Positions 31,568 through 42,926 are shown, counted from the stretch's first letter. The stretch is DNA of 64,000 nt from Citrobacter sp. On2M (GCF_018035235.1 NZ_WPCV01000005.1:682001-746000), one strand, 5' to 3'. The notes: a model not told the origin generated them from the sequence alone. Program-made: numbers and translations.

Positions 31568-32563
31568 ATGGAGCTGCTCTGCCCTGCCGGAAACCTCCCG
31601 GCGCTTAAGGCGGCCATCGAGAACGGCGCTGATGCTGTCTACATCGGGCTGAAAGATGATACCAATGCCCGTCATTTCGCCGGCCTTAATTTTACCGAGA
31701 AAAAATTGCAGGAAGCGGTGAATTTTGTCCATCAGCACCGCCGTAAGCTGCACATCGCGATTAACACCTTTGCGCATCCGGATGGTTACGCGCGCTGGCA
31801 ACGTGCCGTGGATATGGCGGCGCAACTGGGTGCAGATGCGCTGATCCTCGCCGACCTCGCTATGCTTGAGTATGCCGCAGAGCGCTACCCGCATATTGAG
31901 CGCCATGTCTCTGTTCAGGCATCTGCAACCAATGAAGAGGCGATTAATTTCTACCATCGCAACTTTGACGTTGCCCGCGTGGTGCTGCCGCGCGTGCTGT
32001 CTATTCATCAGGTGAAGCAGCTCGCTCGCGTCACACCAGTTCCCCTGGAAGTGTTCGCCTTTGGCAGCCTGTGCATTATGGCGGAAGGCCGTTGCTATCT
32101 TTCGTCCTATCTGACAGGCGAATCTCCAAACACGGTTGGTGCCTGCTCTCCTGCTCGTTTTGTTCGCTGGCAGCAGACCCAACAAGGGCTGGAATCCCGC
32201 CTCAATGAAGTGCTGATCGATCGCTATCAGGACGGAGAAAACGCCGGTTATCCGACGCTGTGTAAAGGCCGCTATCTGGTTGATGGCGAGCGCTACCATG
32301 CGCTGGAAGAACCCACCAGCCTGAATACGCTGGAACTGCTGCCGGAACTGCTGGCGGCCAATATTGCTTCGGTAAAAATCGAAGGGCGTCAGCGTAGCCC
32401 GGCCTATGTCAGTCAGGTAGCGAAAGTGTGGCGTCAGGCAATCGACCGCTGTATGGCCGACCCGCAAAACTACGCCCCGCAGGACGCGTGGATGGAAACG
32501 CTCGGTTCAATGTCCGAAGGCACGCAAACCACGCTTGGCGCCTATCACCGTAAATGGCAGTGA
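31568..32563 (+). CDS. ubiU: Oxygen-independent ubiquinone hydroxylation factor UbiU (peptidase U32 family)
   Basis: Iron-sulphur protein that with UbiV hydroxylates ubiquinone precursors without oxygen, using prephenate as oxygen donor. It is 331 residues. The four cluster cysteines are visible: two in CIMAEGRC, one in GACSP and one in LCKGRY, with spacing like E. coli C169, C176, C193 and C232. It begins MELLCPAGNLPALKAAIENGADAVY-type, the family signature. It is followed directly by ubiV. Confidence 0.96.
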   Translation: MELLCPAGNLPALKAAIENGADAVYIGLKDDTNARHFAGLNFTEKKLQEAVNFVHQHRRKLHIAINTFAHPDGYARWQRAVDMAAQLGADALILADLAMLEYAAERYPHIERHVSVQASATNEEAINFYHRNFDVARVVLPRVLSIHQVKQLARVTPVPLEVFAFGSLCIMAEGRCYLSSYLTGESPNTVGACSPARFVRWQQTQQGLESRLNEVLIDRYQDGENAGYPTLCKGRYLVDGERYHALEEPTSLNTLELLPELLAANIASVKIEGRQRSPAYVSQVAKVWRQAIDRCMADPQNYAPQDAWMETLGSMSEGTQTTLGAYHRKWQ

Positions 32564-32571
32564 GAGAAGCA

Positions 32572-33450
32572 ATGAAATATTCCTTAGGGCCAGTGCTATG
32601 GTACTGGCCGAAAGAAACGCTGGAAGACTTTTATCAGCAGGCCGCTGTAAGCCAGGCCGACATTATCTACCTTGGCGAAGCGGTATGCAGTAAACGCCGC
32701 GCCACCAAAGTGGGCGACTGGCTGGATATGGCGAAATCACTCGCTGGCAGCGGTAAACAGGTGGTGCTGTCGACGCTGGCGCTGGTGCAAGCCTCCTCTG
32801 AGCTGGGAGAGCTGAAGCGCTATGTTGAAAACGGCGACTTCCTGCTGGAAGCCAGCGATCTCGGCGTAGTAAACATGTGCGCCGAGCGTAAGCTGCCGTT
32901 TGTCGCTGGGCATGCGCTCAACTGTTATAACGCGGTAACCCTGCGTTTGCTGCTCAATCAGGGCATGGTGCGCTGGTGTATGCCGGTAGAGTTATCCCGT
33001 GACTGGCTGGTGAACCTGCTCAACCAGTGTGATGAGCTGGGCATTCGCAATCAATTTGAAGTCGAGGTACTGAGCTACGGGCATCTGCCACTGGCGTACT
33101 CCGCCCGCTGCTTTACCGCACGCTCTGAAGATCGTCCAAAAGACGAATGTGAAACCTGCTGCATCAAATACCCGAACGGACGCGATGTGCTGTCGCAGGA
33201 GAATCAGCAGGTCTTTGTGCTCAACGGGATCCAGACCATGAGCGGTTATGTTTACAACCTCGGCAACGAGCTGACATCAATGCAGGGTCTGGTTGATATT
33301 GTGCGTCTGTCGCCCTCAGGCAGCGAAACGTTCGCCATGCTTGATGCGTTCCGCGCCAATGAAAATGGCGCGGCCCCATTACCGCTTGCCGCCCACAGTG
33401 ACTGCAACGGCTACTGGAAGCGACTGGCGGGTCTGGAGCTGCAGGCGTAA
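32572..33450 (+). CDS. ubiV: Oxygen-independent ubiquinone hydroxylation factor UbiV (peptidase U32 family)
   Basis: Partner of UbiU. The ATG at 32572, preceded by GAGAGAAG, gives 292 residues; the frame begins 18 bases earlier, inside ubiU. Cluster cysteines are visible at the start (LGEAVCSKRRATKVGDW) and in ARCFTARSEDRPKDECETCC. The glutamate-rich FEVEVLSYGHLPLAYSARC block is characteristic of U32 proteins. Downstream it runs into an inverted repeat that ends at yhbW. Confidence 0.95.
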   Translation: MKYSLGPVLWYWPKETLEDFYQQAAVSQADIIYLGEAVCSKRRATKVGDWLDMAKSLAGSGKQVVLSTLALVQASSELGELKRYVENGDFLLEASDLGVVNMCAERKLPFVAGHALNCYNAVTLRLLLNQGMVRWCMPVELSRDWLVNLLNQCDELGIRNQFEVEVLSYGHLPLAYSARCFTARSEDRPKDECETCCIKYPNGRDVLSQENQQVFVLNGIQTMSGYVYNLGNELTSMQGLVDIVRLSPSGSETFAMLDAFRANENGAAPLPLAAHSDCNGYWKRLAGLELQA

Positions 33451-33454
33451 AAAA

Positions 33455-33524
33455 GCTCACTTTGTTAACAACGGTAATCAAATTTTAATGCAGTATTAAA
33501 AGATTAACCGGTAACAAAGTGAGC
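33455..33524 (+). repeat. 13-bp inverted repeat between ubiV and yhbW
   Basis: GCTCACTTTGTTA (33455-33467) and its exact complement (33512-33524) enclose 44 bases. The right arm holds GTGAG, the only ribosome-binding-like sequence before the yhbW start at 33529, so pairing would hide it in transcripts coming from ubiV. Confidence 0.75.
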
Positions 33525-33528
33525 CGTT

Positions 33529-34536
33529 ATGACTGACAAAACTATTCCGTTCTCGGTGTTGGATCTGGCGCCGATCCCTGAAGGTTCTTCGGCGAAAGAG
33601 GCCTTCACGCACTCGCTTGATCTCGCCCGATTGGCCGAAAAGCGCGGCTACCACCGCTACTGGCTGGCAGAGCATCACAACATGACCGGCATCGCCAGCG
33701 CCGCAACTTCAGTGCTGATTGGCTATCTGGCAGCCAATACCACCACGCTGCATCTTGGTTCCGGCGGTGTTATGCTGCCTAATCATTCGCCGCTGGTGAT
33801 CGCCGAGCAGTTCGGTACCTTGAATACGCTGTATCCGGGACGCATCGATCTTGGGCTTGGCCGCGCGCCGGGGAGCGATCAGCCAACGATGCGCGCACTG
33901 CGCCGCCATATGAGTGGTGATATCGATAACTTCCCACGCGACGTAGCTGAACTGTTGGACTGGTTCGACGCCCGCGCTCCTAACCCTCATGTGCGTCCGG
34001 TTCCCGGCTACGGCGAGCAGATCCCGGTCTGGTTATTAGGCTCCAGCCTGTACAGCGCACAGTTGGCAGCCCAGCTCGGCCTGCCGTTTGCCTTCGCCTC
34101 GCACTTTGCTCCGGATATGCTGCATCAGGCGCTGCATCTGTACCGCACCCAATTCAAACCCTCAGCGCGGCTGGCAAAACCGTACGCGATGGTGTGCATC
34201 AACATCATTGCCGCCGACAGCAATCGCGATGCCGAATTTCTTTTCACCTCAATGCAGCAAGCGTTTGTGAAACTACGTCGTGGCGAAACTGGCCAGCTAC
34301 CGCCGCCGGTAGAGAATATGCATCAGCTGTGGTCCGCTTCTGAGCAATATGGCGTACAACAGGCGCTGAGCATGTCGCTCGTCGGCGATAAGGCGAAAGT
34401 CCGTCACGGCCTCGATGCCATTTTACGCGAAACCCAGGCTGATGAAATTATGGTTAACGGCCAGATTTTCGATCATCAGGCACGGCTACATTCGTTTGAT
34501 TTGGCGATGCAGGTGAAAGAAGAATTGGCTGGGTAA
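33529..34536 (+). CDS. yhbW: Luciferase-like flavin monooxygenase homologue YhbW
   Basis: 335-residue member of the bacterial luciferase-like (F420/FMN) oxidoreductase family, single-domain type. It begins [17 protein letters not shown], then [36 protein letters not shown] and the conserved [15 protein letters not shown]. It probably uses reduced FMN; its substrate is unknown. It is co-directional with ubiUV but separated by the inverted repeat. Confidence 0.92.
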   Translation: MTDKTIPFSVLDLAPIPEGSSAKEAFTHSLDLARLAEKRGYHRYWLAEHHNMTGIASAATSVLIGYLAANTTTLHLGSGGVMLPNHSPLVIAEQFGTLNTLYPGRIDLGLGRAPGSDQPTMRALRRHMSGDIDNFPRDVAELLDWFDARAPNPHVRPVPGYGEQIPVWLLGSSLYSAQLAAQLGLPFAFASHFAPDMLHQALHLYRTQFKPSARLAKPYAMVCINIIAADSNRDAEFLFTSMQQAFVKLRRGETGQLPPPVENMHQLWSASEQYGVQQALSMSLVGDKAKVRHGLDAILRETQADEIMVNGQIFDHQARLHSFDLAMQVKEELAG

Positions 34537-34542
34537 GTTGTT

Positions 34543-34566
34543 GCCCTCTCCCGGTAGGGAGAGGGT
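34543..34566. terminator. Stem-loop between convergent yhbW and mtr
   Basis: CCCTCTCCC-GGTA-GGGAGAGGG, a 9-bp perfect stem. Neither strand has a strong T run right after the stem. Sequences of this kind are frequent between enteric genes. Confidence 0.6.
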
Positions 34567-34578
34567 GAAAAAAAGAGA

Positions 34579-35823
34579 TTACTGATAGACCGGTAACAGA
34601 TCCACGCTCGACAGAATATGGATAATCGCGTTGCCGATACCAAATACCAGGATTAGCGCAATCATCGGCTTGCCGCCCCAGACGCGGAATTTCGGGCTAC
34701 CGAAACGCTCACGGGATTTACGTGCCAGCAGCGCCGGTACAATGGCGGCCCAGATGGTTGCCGCGAGTCCTGCATACCCAATGGCGTACAGGAAACCGTT
34801 CGGCCACAGCAAGCCACCCACAATTGGCGGGACAAACGTCAGCAATGCCGTTTTAAAACGCCCCATCGCCGAGTCATCAAAGCCAAACAGATCCGCCAGG
34901 TAGTCAAACAGACCGAGCGTAACGCCAAGGAATGAACTCGCCACTGCAAAGTTAGAGAACACCACTAACAGTAGATCAAGGCTGCGGCTGTTCAGTACGC
35001 CGCTCAGCGCCTGTACCAACACATCAATGTTACCGCCCTGCTGCGCAATACCGATAAACTCCGGACGTGGAATATTACCCATCGTTCCCAGCAACCATAC
35101 AGTATACAGCACCAGCGCCAGCAGCGTGCCATACACCAGACATTTCACAATGGTCTTCGGATCTTTGCCGTAGTACTTCATCAGGCTAGGGACGTTACCG
35201 TGATAACCAAATGAGGCCAGGCAAAACGGCAGCGTCATCAGCAGGTACGGTGTATACGAAGCATTGCTTTGTGCCACATTAAACAGCGTAGTGGGCGTAA
35301 CATGCCCCAGCAGACTACCAAAGGTCAGGAAAAAGGTAATCACCTTCGCGCCCAGCACAATCGCCGTCATGCGGCTAACCGCTTTGGTGCTTAACCACAC
35401 CACAAATGCCACCAGCAGTGCAAAGCCAAGACCCGCCGCGCGCGCCGGAACATTCAGCGACATCTCGGAGAAAGTGTGATGCAGAATCGAGCCGCTCGCC
35501 GAAATATAGGCGTAGGTCAGGATATAGAGAACGAAGGCGATCGAGATGCCGTTCACCACGTTCCAACCTTTGCCCAGCAGATCTTTCGTGATGGTGTCAA
35601 AGCTGGAACCAATGCGGTAATTAAGGTTCGCTTCGAGGATCATCAGTCCGGAATGCAGCATACAGAACCAGGTGAAGATCAGCGCTGCCATTGACCAGAA
35701 AAACCACGCCCCGGACATGACCACTGGCAGAGAAAACATCCCCGCGCCAATAATGGTGCCGCCGATAATCACCACGCCGCCGAGCAGCGAAGGTGACGTT
35801 TGGGTGGTGGTTAGTGTTGCCAT
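34579..35823 (-). CDS. mtr: High-affinity tryptophan permease Mtr
   Basis: Proton-coupled tryptophan importer of the hydroxy/aromatic amino acid permease family. It is 414 residues with 11 expected membrane segments. The N-terminal [21 protein letters not shown] motif is the family signature, and [17 protein letters not shown] is conserved in Mtr/TnaB/TyrP. A TrpR-operator-like sequence lies upstream. The gene stands alone, converging with yhbW. Confidence 0.96.
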   Translation of the reverse strand: MATLTTTQTSPSLLGGVVIIGGTIIGAGMFSLPVVMSGAWFFWSMAALIFTWFCMLHSGLMILEANLNYRIGSSFDTITKDLLGKGWNVVNGISIAFVLYILTYAYISASGSILHHTFSEMSLNVPARAAGLGFALLVAFVVWLSTKAVSRMTAIVLGAKVITFFLTFGSLLGHVTPTTLFNVAQSNASYTPYLLMTLPFCLASFGYHGNVPSLMKYYGKDPKTIVKCLVYGTLLALVLYTVWLLGTMGNIPRPEFIGIAQQGGNIDVLVQALSGVLNSRSLDLLLVVFSNFAVASSFLGVTLGLFDYLADLFGFDDSAMGRFKTALLTFVPPIVGGLLWPNGFLYAIGYAGLAATIWAAIVPALLARKSRERFGSPKFRVWGGKPMIALILVFGIGNAIIHILSSVDLLPVYQ

Positions 35824-35875
35824 TTAGCCATCTCTCCAGTCATTTATATTGTGACTACATCTCAATGTGCTGCAC

Positions 35876-35896
35876 TGTACCAGTACACGAGTACAA
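35876..35896 (-). promoter_or_regulatory. Probable TrpR/TyrR control site of mtr
   Basis: Three GTAC elements in 21 bases (GTAC-CA-GTAC-ACGA-GTAC), resembling the trp operator half-site repeats, about 55 bases upstream of the mtr ATG. In E. coli mtr is repressed by TrpR and activated by TyrR. Confidence 0.55.
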
Positions 35897-35903
35897 ATGA
35901 AAT

Positions 35904-35933
35904 AAAAAAAGCCCCGATTGTTGAGATCGGGGC
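35904..35933 (-). terminator. deaD terminator
   Basis: GCCCCGAT paired with ATCGGGGC around a short loop, followed on the minus strand by seven T. It ends the deaD transcript about 30 bases after its stop. Confidence 0.88.
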
Positions 35934-35960
35934 TGTATATATTACTTTACGCAGTGAAAC

Positions 35961-37883
35961 TTATGCGTCACCGCCGAAACGACGACGACCAGCGGAGTCA
36001 TCACGACGCGGAGCAGAAGAATCGTCACGACGCGGACCACGGTTGCCTTCACGGCGTTCGCCGCTGAAACGACGACCATCGCCACGACCGCCTTCACGAC
36101 GCTCACCGCTGAAATTACGACCTTCGCCACGACCACCTTCACGACGCTCGCCGCTGAATCGGCCACCGCCACGACGCTCACCACCGGTGTGCGGAACTGC
36201 ATCGCCAACCAGCTGCATGTTCATCGGTTTGTTCAGGATGCGAGTACGGGTAAAGTGCTGCAGCACGTCGCCCGGCATACCTTTCGGCAGCTCGATGGTG
36301 GAGTGGGAAGCAAACAGCTTGATGTTACCGATGTAACGGCTGCTGATATCGCCTTCGTTAGCAATCGCGCCAACGATATGACGAACTTCAACACCGTCAT
36401 CACGGCCCACTTCAATGCGGTACAGCTGCATATCGCCAACGTCACGACGTTCACGACGCGGACGATCTTCACCACCACGGTCATTACGCGGGCCACGATC
36501 GTTGCGGTCACGCGGACCACGATCGTCACGGTCGCGGAATTCGCGTTTCGGACGCATCGGTGCATCTGGCGGCAGGATCAGCGGACGTTCGCCCTGAGCC
36601 ATTTTCAGCAGTGCGGCTGCCAGCGTTTCGATATCCAGCTCTTCTTCCGGCTGCATTTTCGCCAGCAGAGCACGGTACTGATCCAGATCGCTGCTTTCCA
36701 GCTGCTGCTGTACTTTAGCGGCGAATTTTTCCAGACGGCGTTTACCCAGCAGTTCTGCATTCGGCAGTTCTACTTCCGGAATCGTCAGCTTCATGGTGCG
36801 TTCGATGTTACGCAGCAGACGACGCTCACGGTTCTCAACGAACAGCAGCGCACGGCCAGCACGACCCGCACGACCAGTACGGCCGATACGGTGAACGTAA
36901 GACTCGGAATCCATCGGGATGTCGTAGTTAACAACCAGGCTGATACGCTCAACGTCCAGGCCACGGGCCGCAACGTCGGTTGCAATCAGAATGTCCAGAC
37001 GGCCATCTTTCAGACGTTCCAGAGTCTGCTCACGCAGGGACTGGTTCATGTCGCCGTTCAGTGCAGCGCTGCTATAACCGCTACGCTCCAGCGCTTCTGC
37101 CACTTCCAGGGTCGCATTTTTGGTACGAACGAAGATAATCGCCGCATCAAAATCTTCTGCTTCCAGGAAACGCACCAGCGCTTCATTTTTACGCATGCCC
37201 CAGACAGTCCAGTAGCTCTGGCTGATGTCAGGACGTGTGGTAACGCTGGACTGAATGCGTACTTCCTGCGGCTCTTTCATAAAGCGGCGGGTAATACGAC
37301 GAATCGCTTCCGGCATAGTCGCGGAGAACAGAGCGGTCTGATGACCTTCCGGGATCTGCGCCATGATGGTTTCAACGTCTTCGATGAAGCCCATACGCAG
37401 CATTTCGTCTGCTTCGTCCAGTACCAGACCGCTCAGTTTAGAGAGGTCCAGAGTCCCGCGCTTCAGGTGATCCAGCAGACGGCCCGGCGTACCGACGACG
37501 ATCTGTGGTCCCTGACGCAGGGCACGTAATTGCACGTCATAACGCTGGCCGCCGTACAGGGCAACCACGTTCACGCCGCGCATGTGTTTAGAGAAATCCG
37601 TCATGGCTTCTGCAACCTGAACCGCCAGTTCGCGGGTCGGTGCCAGCACCAGAATCTGAGGTGCCTTCAGCTCAGGATCAAGATTGTTGAGCAGCGGTAA
37701 AGAGAACGCTGCAGTTTTGCCGCTACCCGTCTGGGCCATACCCAGAACATCGCGACCGCCCAGCAGATGCGGAATGCACTCTGCCTGGATTGGAGATGGT
37801 TTTTCGTAACCCAGATCGTTAAGGGCTTCAAGGATAGGAGCCTTCAGGCCCAGATCTGCAAAAGTGGTTTCGAATTCAGCCAT
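35961..37883 (-). CDS. deaD: Cold-shock DEAD-box RNA helicase DeaD (CsdA)
   Basis: ATP-dependent RNA helicase for 50S assembly and mRNA unwinding, especially in the cold, associated with the degradosome. The ATG at 37883 gives 640 residues ([16 protein letters not shown]); the upstream extension is not conserved. Q-motif, [21 protein letters not shown] and [11 protein letters not shown] motifs are all present, then a DbpA-like RNA-binding domain and an Arg/Gly-rich tail with three repeats of [11 protein letters not shown] type. It is slightly longer than the 629-residue E. coli protein. The start overlaps the stop of yrbN. Confidence 0.97.
36010..36175 (-). repeat. Repeated codons of the DeaD RGG-like tail
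   Basis: At least three in-frame copies of a unit encoding [11 protein letters not shown] plus EGRN or DGRR. This low-complexity coding repeat is likely to vary in copy number between strains. Confidence 0.7.
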
Positions 37884-37956
37884 GTAGTACGTGTGCCTCA
37901 AAATTAATGGCGGCCAGTCTACATAACTCATCATGAAATTGATCTGCAATTTTCAT
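37876..37956 (-). CDS. yrbN: Small protein YrbN
   Basis: 26-codon gene ([14 protein letters not shown], ending VLHG) directly upstream of deaD, matching the small E. coli protein YrbN. Its stop TGA lies at 37876-37878 and the deaD ATG at 37881-37883, an 8-base overlap, so its translation probably feeds ribosomes to deaD. Cellular function is unknown. It is too short for usual gene calls. Confidence 0.85.
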
Positions 37957-38062
37957 TGAAAAGTGTGAACCGGCTCAAAGTAGGTGTATTAACGAACAAC
38001 AACGCCCTCACCCGTGAAGGTGATGGCAATCAAAAAAGATTACGGGCTGATGTGTACGTCAG

Positions 38063-38947
38063 CTATTGCTGGTCCGATTCTGCCAGGTCATCTTGGTCCT
38101 GGCCCAGGAGCGATAATTCCAACAATGCGTATCGGTGCTCAACAAAGTTATGCACGTTGTTAGCCACCGCCAGTTTGAACAATGCCGTAGCGTTGTCCAA
38201 ATCCCCCAGACTTAGGTAGTACTTACCTAAATAGAAGTTGGTTTCACTGAGATGCTCAGCGAGCGAGGTGTTATCCGTTGCGTCCGCCTTCAGGCGTTCC
38301 ATCAGCGTTGCTTCGCTAATGTTGCCCAGGTAGAACTCGACAATGTTCCATCCCCATTGCTCTTTATCCGATTTTTCAAAGCGTTGCTTTAACGCTTCTT
38401 TAGCCTGCTTCTCATCGAGCTTCTGCTCGGCGAGATAAAGCCACAGACTACGGAAAGGATCATTGGGATCGTCTTGATAAAACGCTAGCAGATCATCTTG
38501 CGCTAACTTGTCGCGACCGCCGTAATACAATGCGATACCGCGATTTAAGTGCGCGTAGTTGTAAGTTGGATCAAGCTCAAGTACAGAATCAAACGCTTCA
38601 TAGGCAGCATCAAAATTGCCTGCCTGCGTTAAATATATACCTAAGTAATTGAATACTTCAGGCATATCTGGTCGGATTGCCAGCGCTTGTGAAAAATCAT
38701 TCCGCGCTAGTGCCCTCAGACCGAGACTATCATACAACACTCCGCGCTCATATAAAAGCTGTGCGCGTTCGTCATCGGTTAAAGCCCGACTGGCAAGAAT
38801 TTGTTCCATACGTGCCAGAATCACTTCCTGCTGCAAAGTCGGTTGCAATGGTACTGCGAGGACTTCACTCTTACGCCAGGCGGAATTACTGCATCCAGCC
38901 AGCGTGAGTGCTGTCGCAACGAAACACCAGCGCAAAAAAGGCTTCAT
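38063..38947 (-). CDS. nlpI: TPR-repeat lipoprotein NlpI
   Basis: Outer-membrane lipoprotein adaptor; it presents the protease Prc to MepS and scaffolds peptidoglycan enzymes. It is 294 residues from the ATG at 38947 ([19 protein letters not shown]), with lipidated C19; the longer frame is rejected because the signal peptide starts there. Several tetratricopeptide repeats follow (for example [23 protein letters not shown] and [32 protein letters not shown]). It lies between pnp and yrbN-deaD, and is often co-transcribed with pnp. Confidence 0.97.
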   Translation of the reverse strand: MKPFLRWCFVATALTLAGCSNSAWRKSEVLAVPLQPTLQQEVILARMEQILASRALTDDERAQLLYERGVLYDSLGLRALARNDFSQALAIRPDMPEVFNYLGIYLTQAGNFDAAYEAFDSVLELDPTYNYAHLNRGIALYYGGRDKLAQDDLLAFYQDDPNDPFRSLWLYLAEQKLDEKQAKEALKQRFEKSDKEQWGWNIVEFYLGNISEATLMERLKADATDNTSLAEHLSETNFYLGKYYLSLGDLDNATALFKLAVANNVHNFVEHRYALLELSLLGQDQDDLAESDQQ

Positions 38948-39024
38948 TTCCCACTCCCGAAGACAACGATTGAATGAACGTCCAGGTTCCCCGGTTGCTA
39001 ACAAGGCGTCCTGCCGGGTTAAAG

Positions 39025-39046
39025 GCCCTCCGCTTTCACGGAGGGC
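39025..39046 (-). terminator. Hairpin after pnp
   Basis: GCCCTCCG-loop-CGGAGGGC (8 bp) just beyond the pnp stop, followed by CTTTAA. It is probably a leaky terminator with read-through to nlpI. Confidence 0.6.
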
Positions 39047-39056
39047 AATGGCAACC

Positions 39057-41192
39057 TTACTCGCCCTGTTGGCTTACCGGAGCTTCCGGTTCGCCTGCAG
39101 GTTGAGACTGCTCAGTTGCTTCTTTAATGCTCAGACGTACACGGCCCTGGCGATCAACTTCCAGAACTTTGACCGGTACTTCCTGGCCCATCTGCAGGTA
39201 ATCGGTCACTTTCTCAACGCGCTTATCAGCGATCTGAGAGATGTGCACCAGACCTTCTTTACCGCCACCGATGGCAACGAACGCGCCAAAGTCAACGATA
39301 CGGGTCACTTTACCATTGTAGATACGGCCTACTTCGATCTCTGCTGTGATCTCTTCGATACGACGGATAGCATATTTCGCTTTTTCGCCGTCGGTCGCAG
39401 CAATCTTCACGGTACCATCATCTTCGATTTCAATGGTGGTGCCGGTTTCTTCGGTCAGGGCACGGATAACAGAACCGCCTTTACCGATAACGTCTTTGAT
39501 CTTGTCCGGGCTGATCTTGATGGTGTGGATACGCGGAGCAAATTCAGAGATATCGCCACGCGGTGCGTTGATCGCTTGTTCCATCACACCCAGGATGTGC
39601 AGACGCGCACCTTTAGCCTGGTTCAGAGCAACCTGCATGATCTCTTTGGTGATACCTTCAATTTTGATATCCATCTGCAGTGCAGAGATACCGTCGCGGG
39701 AACCCGCCACTTTGAAGTCCATATCGCCCAGGTGGTCTTCGTCGCCCAGGATGTCAGACAGCACAACATAGTTGTCGCCTTCTTTCACCAGACCCATCGC
39801 GATACCCGCAACGGCCGCTTTGATTGGCACGCCTGCGTCCATCAGCGCCAGGGAAGCGCCACATACGGAAGCCATGGAAGAAGAACCGTTAGATTCGGTG
39901 ATTTCAGAAACCACACGCACGGTGTACGGGAATTTATCCAGTTCCGGCATTACTGCCAGCACGCCACGCTTCGCCAGACGACCGTGACCAATCTCACGAC
40001 GCTTCGGAGAACCGACCATGCCGGTTTCACCTACGCAGTACGGAGGGAAGTTGTAGTGGAACAGGAAGTTGTCAGTACGCTCGCCCATCAGTTCGTCGAG
40101 GTTCTGCGCATCACGGGTGGTGCCCAGGGTCGCAGTAACCAGCGCCTGAGTTTCACCACGGGTGAACAGTGCGGAACCGTGGGTACGCGGCAGAACGCCA
40201 GTACGCACGTCCAGACCACGGATCATGTCTTTTTCACGGCCGTCGATACGCGGCTCGCCTGCCAGTACGCGGCTACGAACAACGTTTTTCTCGATAGCGT
40301 GCAGGATTTCACCCAGTTCGTTAGCGTCCAGGGTTTCGTCTTCAGCCACCAGAGTCGCGATGGTTTCAGATTTGATCACGTCAACCTGAGCGTAACGCTC
40401 TTGTTTGTCGGTGATGCGGTAAGCATCGCTCAGGCGAGCTTCTGCCAGTGCGGCAACGCGCGCGTTCAGCGCTTCGTTTACGGCTTCTGGCTGCCAGTCC
40501 CAACGCGGTTTGCCAGCTTCTTTCGCCAGCTCGTTGATCGCCTGAATAACAACCTGCTGCTGTTCGTGACCGAATACCACAGCGCCCAGCATCTGGTCTT
40601 CGCTCAGCAGTTCAGCTTCAGATTCAACCATCAGTACGGCAGCTTCTGTACCAGCAACCACCAGGTCCAGCTTGCTTTCTTTCAGTTCGTCCTGGGTCGG
40701 GTTCAGTACGTACTGGTCATTGATGTAACCAACACGTGCAGCACCGATCGGGCCGTTGAATGGGATGCCAGACAGAGTCAGTGCAGCAGATGCACCAATC
40801 ATCGCCACGATGTCCGGGTTAACCTGCGGGTTAACAGAAACAACAGTCGCGATAACCTGAACTTCGTTAACGAAGCCTTCCGGGAACAGTGGACGAACCG
40901 GGCGGTCAATCAGACGCGCGATCAGGGTTTCGCCTTCACTCGGACGGCCCTCACGACGGAAGAAGCTACCCGGGATACGGCCAGCAGCGTAGGTACGCTC
41001 CTGATAGTTAACGGTCAGCGGGAAGAAATCCTGGCCTGGTTTCGCTTTTTTCTGGCCAACAACGGTAACGAATACCGCAGTGTCATCCATGCTAACCATA
41101 ACAGCGGCAGTCGCCTGACGCGCCATCATGCCGGTTTCCAGCGTAACGGTATGCTGACCGTACTGGAATTTACGAACGATCGGATTAAGCAA
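39057..41192 (-). CDS. pnp: Polynucleotide phosphorylase Pnp
   Basis: 3'-5' phosphorolytic exoribonuclease of the RNA degradosome, a trimer. It is 711 residues, starting at a TTG (41190-41192) preceded by AAAGGA. Two RNase PH domains (about 1-220 and 310-545, the second with [14 protein letters not shown]), then KH ([19 protein letters not shown]) and S1 ([18 protein letters not shown]) domains. It lies downstream of rpsO; its leader forms the RNase III-cleaved stem-loop used for autoregulation. The 864-codon open frame on the opposite strand is only its shadow. Confidence 0.98.
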   Translation of the reverse strand: MLNPIVRKFQYGQHTVTLETGMMARQATAAVMVSMDDTAVFVTVVGQKKAKPGQDFFPLTVNYQERTYAAGRIPGSFFRREGRPSEGETLIARLIDRPVRPLFPEGFVNEVQVIATVVSVNPQVNPDIVAMIGASAALTLSGIPFNGPIGAARVGYINDQYVLNPTQDELKESKLDLVVAGTEAAVLMVESEAELLSEDQMLGAVVFGHEQQQVVIQAINELAKEAGKPRWDWQPEAVNEALNARVAALAEARLSDAYRITDKQERYAQVDVIKSETIATLVAEDETLDANELGEILHAIEKNVVRSRVLAGEPRIDGREKDMIRGLDVRTGVLPRTHGSALFTRGETQALVTATLGTTRDAQNLDELMGERTDNFLFHYNFPPYCVGETGMVGSPKRREIGHGRLAKRGVLAVMPELDKFPYTVRVVSEITESNGSSSMASVCGASLALMDAGVPIKAAVAGIAMGLVKEGDNYVVLSDILGDEDHLGDMDFKVAGSRDGISALQMDIKIEGITKEIMQVALNQAKGARLHILGVMEQAINAPRGDISEFAPRIHTIKISPDKIKDVIGKGGSVIRALTEETGTTIEIEDDGTVKIAATDGEKAKYAIRRIEEITAEIEVGRIYNGKVTRIVDFGAFVAIGGGKEGLVHISQIADKRVEKVTDYLQMGQEVPVKVLEVDRQGRVRLSIKEATEQSQPAGEPEAPVSQQGE

Positions 41193-41257
41193 AATAATAT
41201 CCTTTCTCTATTTTTTGACGGCACATTTTTGCGCCATCGTTAATACCCGATCTTCTG

Positions 41258-41331
41258 CGCATCCTCGCGACTAATGACAACCCTAACCCATAAGCATGAG
41301 TAAAGCCTCTCATTAGCCGCGCGAACCTCTG
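41258..41331 (-). promoter_or_regulatory. pnp leader stem-loop (RNase III processing/autoregulation)
   Basis: CGCGGCTAATGA and TCATTAGTCGCG pair as a long, nearly perfect helix around a loop of about 30 bases in the rpsO-pnp interval. In E. coli this leader helix is cut by RNase III and lets PNPase repress its own translation. Confidence 0.75.
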
Positions 41332-41393
41332 CAACGGAAGATCATTCATAGCAACAATACATTAGTTTCCAGCGAATTGCTGCCATCTGCTGG

Positions 41394-41417
41394 AAAAAAG
41401 GGGCCATGAAGGCCCCC
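41394..41417 (-). terminator. rpsO terminator
   Basis: GGGGCC-loop-GGCCCC hairpin followed on the minus strand by six T. It partially ends transcription between rpsO and pnp. Confidence 0.85.
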
Positions 41418-41438
41418 TCTTTCTGAAACTCGAAAGAA

Positions 41439-41897
<459 letters not shown>

Positions 41898-41981
41898 GCC
41901 ACGCACATTGTTAAACAATTTACGCGACGTTAAGCGGCAGTATTCTACTCGCAGCGCCCTTTTATCGCAAGACAGAGAGCG

Positions 41982-42926
41982 TTATGCCGGATATTCAACC
42001 ACCAGGCGACGGGGGGCGACGCGACCTTCATCGTCGATCTCCCCCATGCCAATAAATTTACCGTCATCGCCTTCCGTCACACGCACCAGGCCTTCCAGCG
42101 GGGCACCTGTCGTACGTACCGGGTTACCATTTTTAAAGTAAACCGACGATGTTAAAGGCAAATTAACCACCGGATAGTCCGATGCCGGACTGTCCATTGG
42201 CATCAGCAAAGGATCAAGCAACTGCGCCGCCGGAATATTTTGCTGTTCGGCCTGTTCAGCCAGTTCACGCAAATGCTCCAGCGTGACCATACGATCCACC
42301 GGATACTTGCTGACCGTCAGACGACGCAGATACGTTACGTGTGCGCCGCAGCCCAGCTTCTCACCGAGATCGTCAACGATGGTGCGAATATAGGTGCCTT
42401 TGGAGCAGTGAACTTCCAGTTCCAGCTCGTTACCTTCGTGGCGAATAAACAACAGCTCATAGACGGTAATCGGTCGCGCTTCACGCGGAACTTCAATACC
42501 CTGACGCGCATATTCGTACAGCTTCTTACCCTGATACTTCAGCGCCGAATACATTGAGGGAATCTGCTCGATATCGCCGCGGAAAGTCTCCAGCGCACTT
42601 GCAAGCTGCTCAGCGGTGAAAGTTACCGGACGTTCCTGCACGATTTGCCCATCGGCATCAGAGGTATCAGTACGCTGACCCAGACGGGCAACCACACGAT
42701 AGCGTTTATCAGAATCCAGCAAGTACTGTGAAAATTTCGTCGCTTCACCGAGGCAGATAGGCAGCATGCCTGTCGCCAGCGGATCCAGCGCGCCGGTATG
42801 TCCCGCGCGGTTGGCATTATAGATGCGCTTTACTTTTTGCAGTACGTCATTGCTGGACATGCCTTGCGGTTTGTCCAGCAGCAGAACACCGTGAATGTCG
42901 CGACCACGACGACGAGGACGACTCAT
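41982..42926 (-). CDS. truB: tRNA pseudouridine-55 synthase TruB
   Basis: Makes pseudouridine 55 in the T-loop of tRNAs and acts as a tRNA chaperone. It is 314 residues. The catalytic aspartate D48 is in [15 protein letters not shown]. The N-terminal [15 protein letters not shown] and the C-terminal PUA domain are intact. Its ATG shares a base with the rbfA stop (TGATG), so the two are translationally coupled in the metY-nusA-infB operon. Confidence 0.98.
   Translation of the reverse strand: MSRPRRRGRDIHGVLLLDKPQGMSSNDVLQKVKRIYNANRAGHTGALDPLATGMLPICLGEATKFSQYLLDSDKRYRVVARLGQRTDTSDADGQIVQERPVTFTAEQLASALETFRGDIEQIPSMYSALKYQGKKLYEYARQGIEVPREARPITVYELLFIRHEGNELELEVHCSKGTYIRTIVDDLGEKLGCGAHVTYLRRLTVSKYPVDRMVTLEHLRELAEQAEQQNIPAAQLLDPLLMPMDSPASDYPVVNLPLTSSVYFKNGNPVRTTGAPLEGLVRVTEGDDGKFIGMGEIDDEGRVAPRRLVVEYPA

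Larger units (their letters stand above)
41230..41425 (+). ncRNA. sraG: Candidate SraG small RNA, opposite the pnp leader
   Basis: E. coli encodes SraG on this strand between pnp and rpsO. Here the interval is conserved in layout, and the plus strand ends in GGGGCC-loop-GGCCCC followed by CTCTTT, a moderate terminator. I could not define its promoter, so the 5' end is approximate. Confidence 0.35.

Noticed and set aside
36189-37529. 446-codon open frame opposite deaD
   Set aside because: Antisense shadow of a highly biased gene; no recognisable domain.
38649-41243. 864-codon open frame on the plus strand opposite nlpI and pnp
   Set aside because: It covers the complement of pnp exactly, has no family similarity and an odd residue composition (His, Arg, Phe, Thr rich). 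It reflects codon bias of the real gene.
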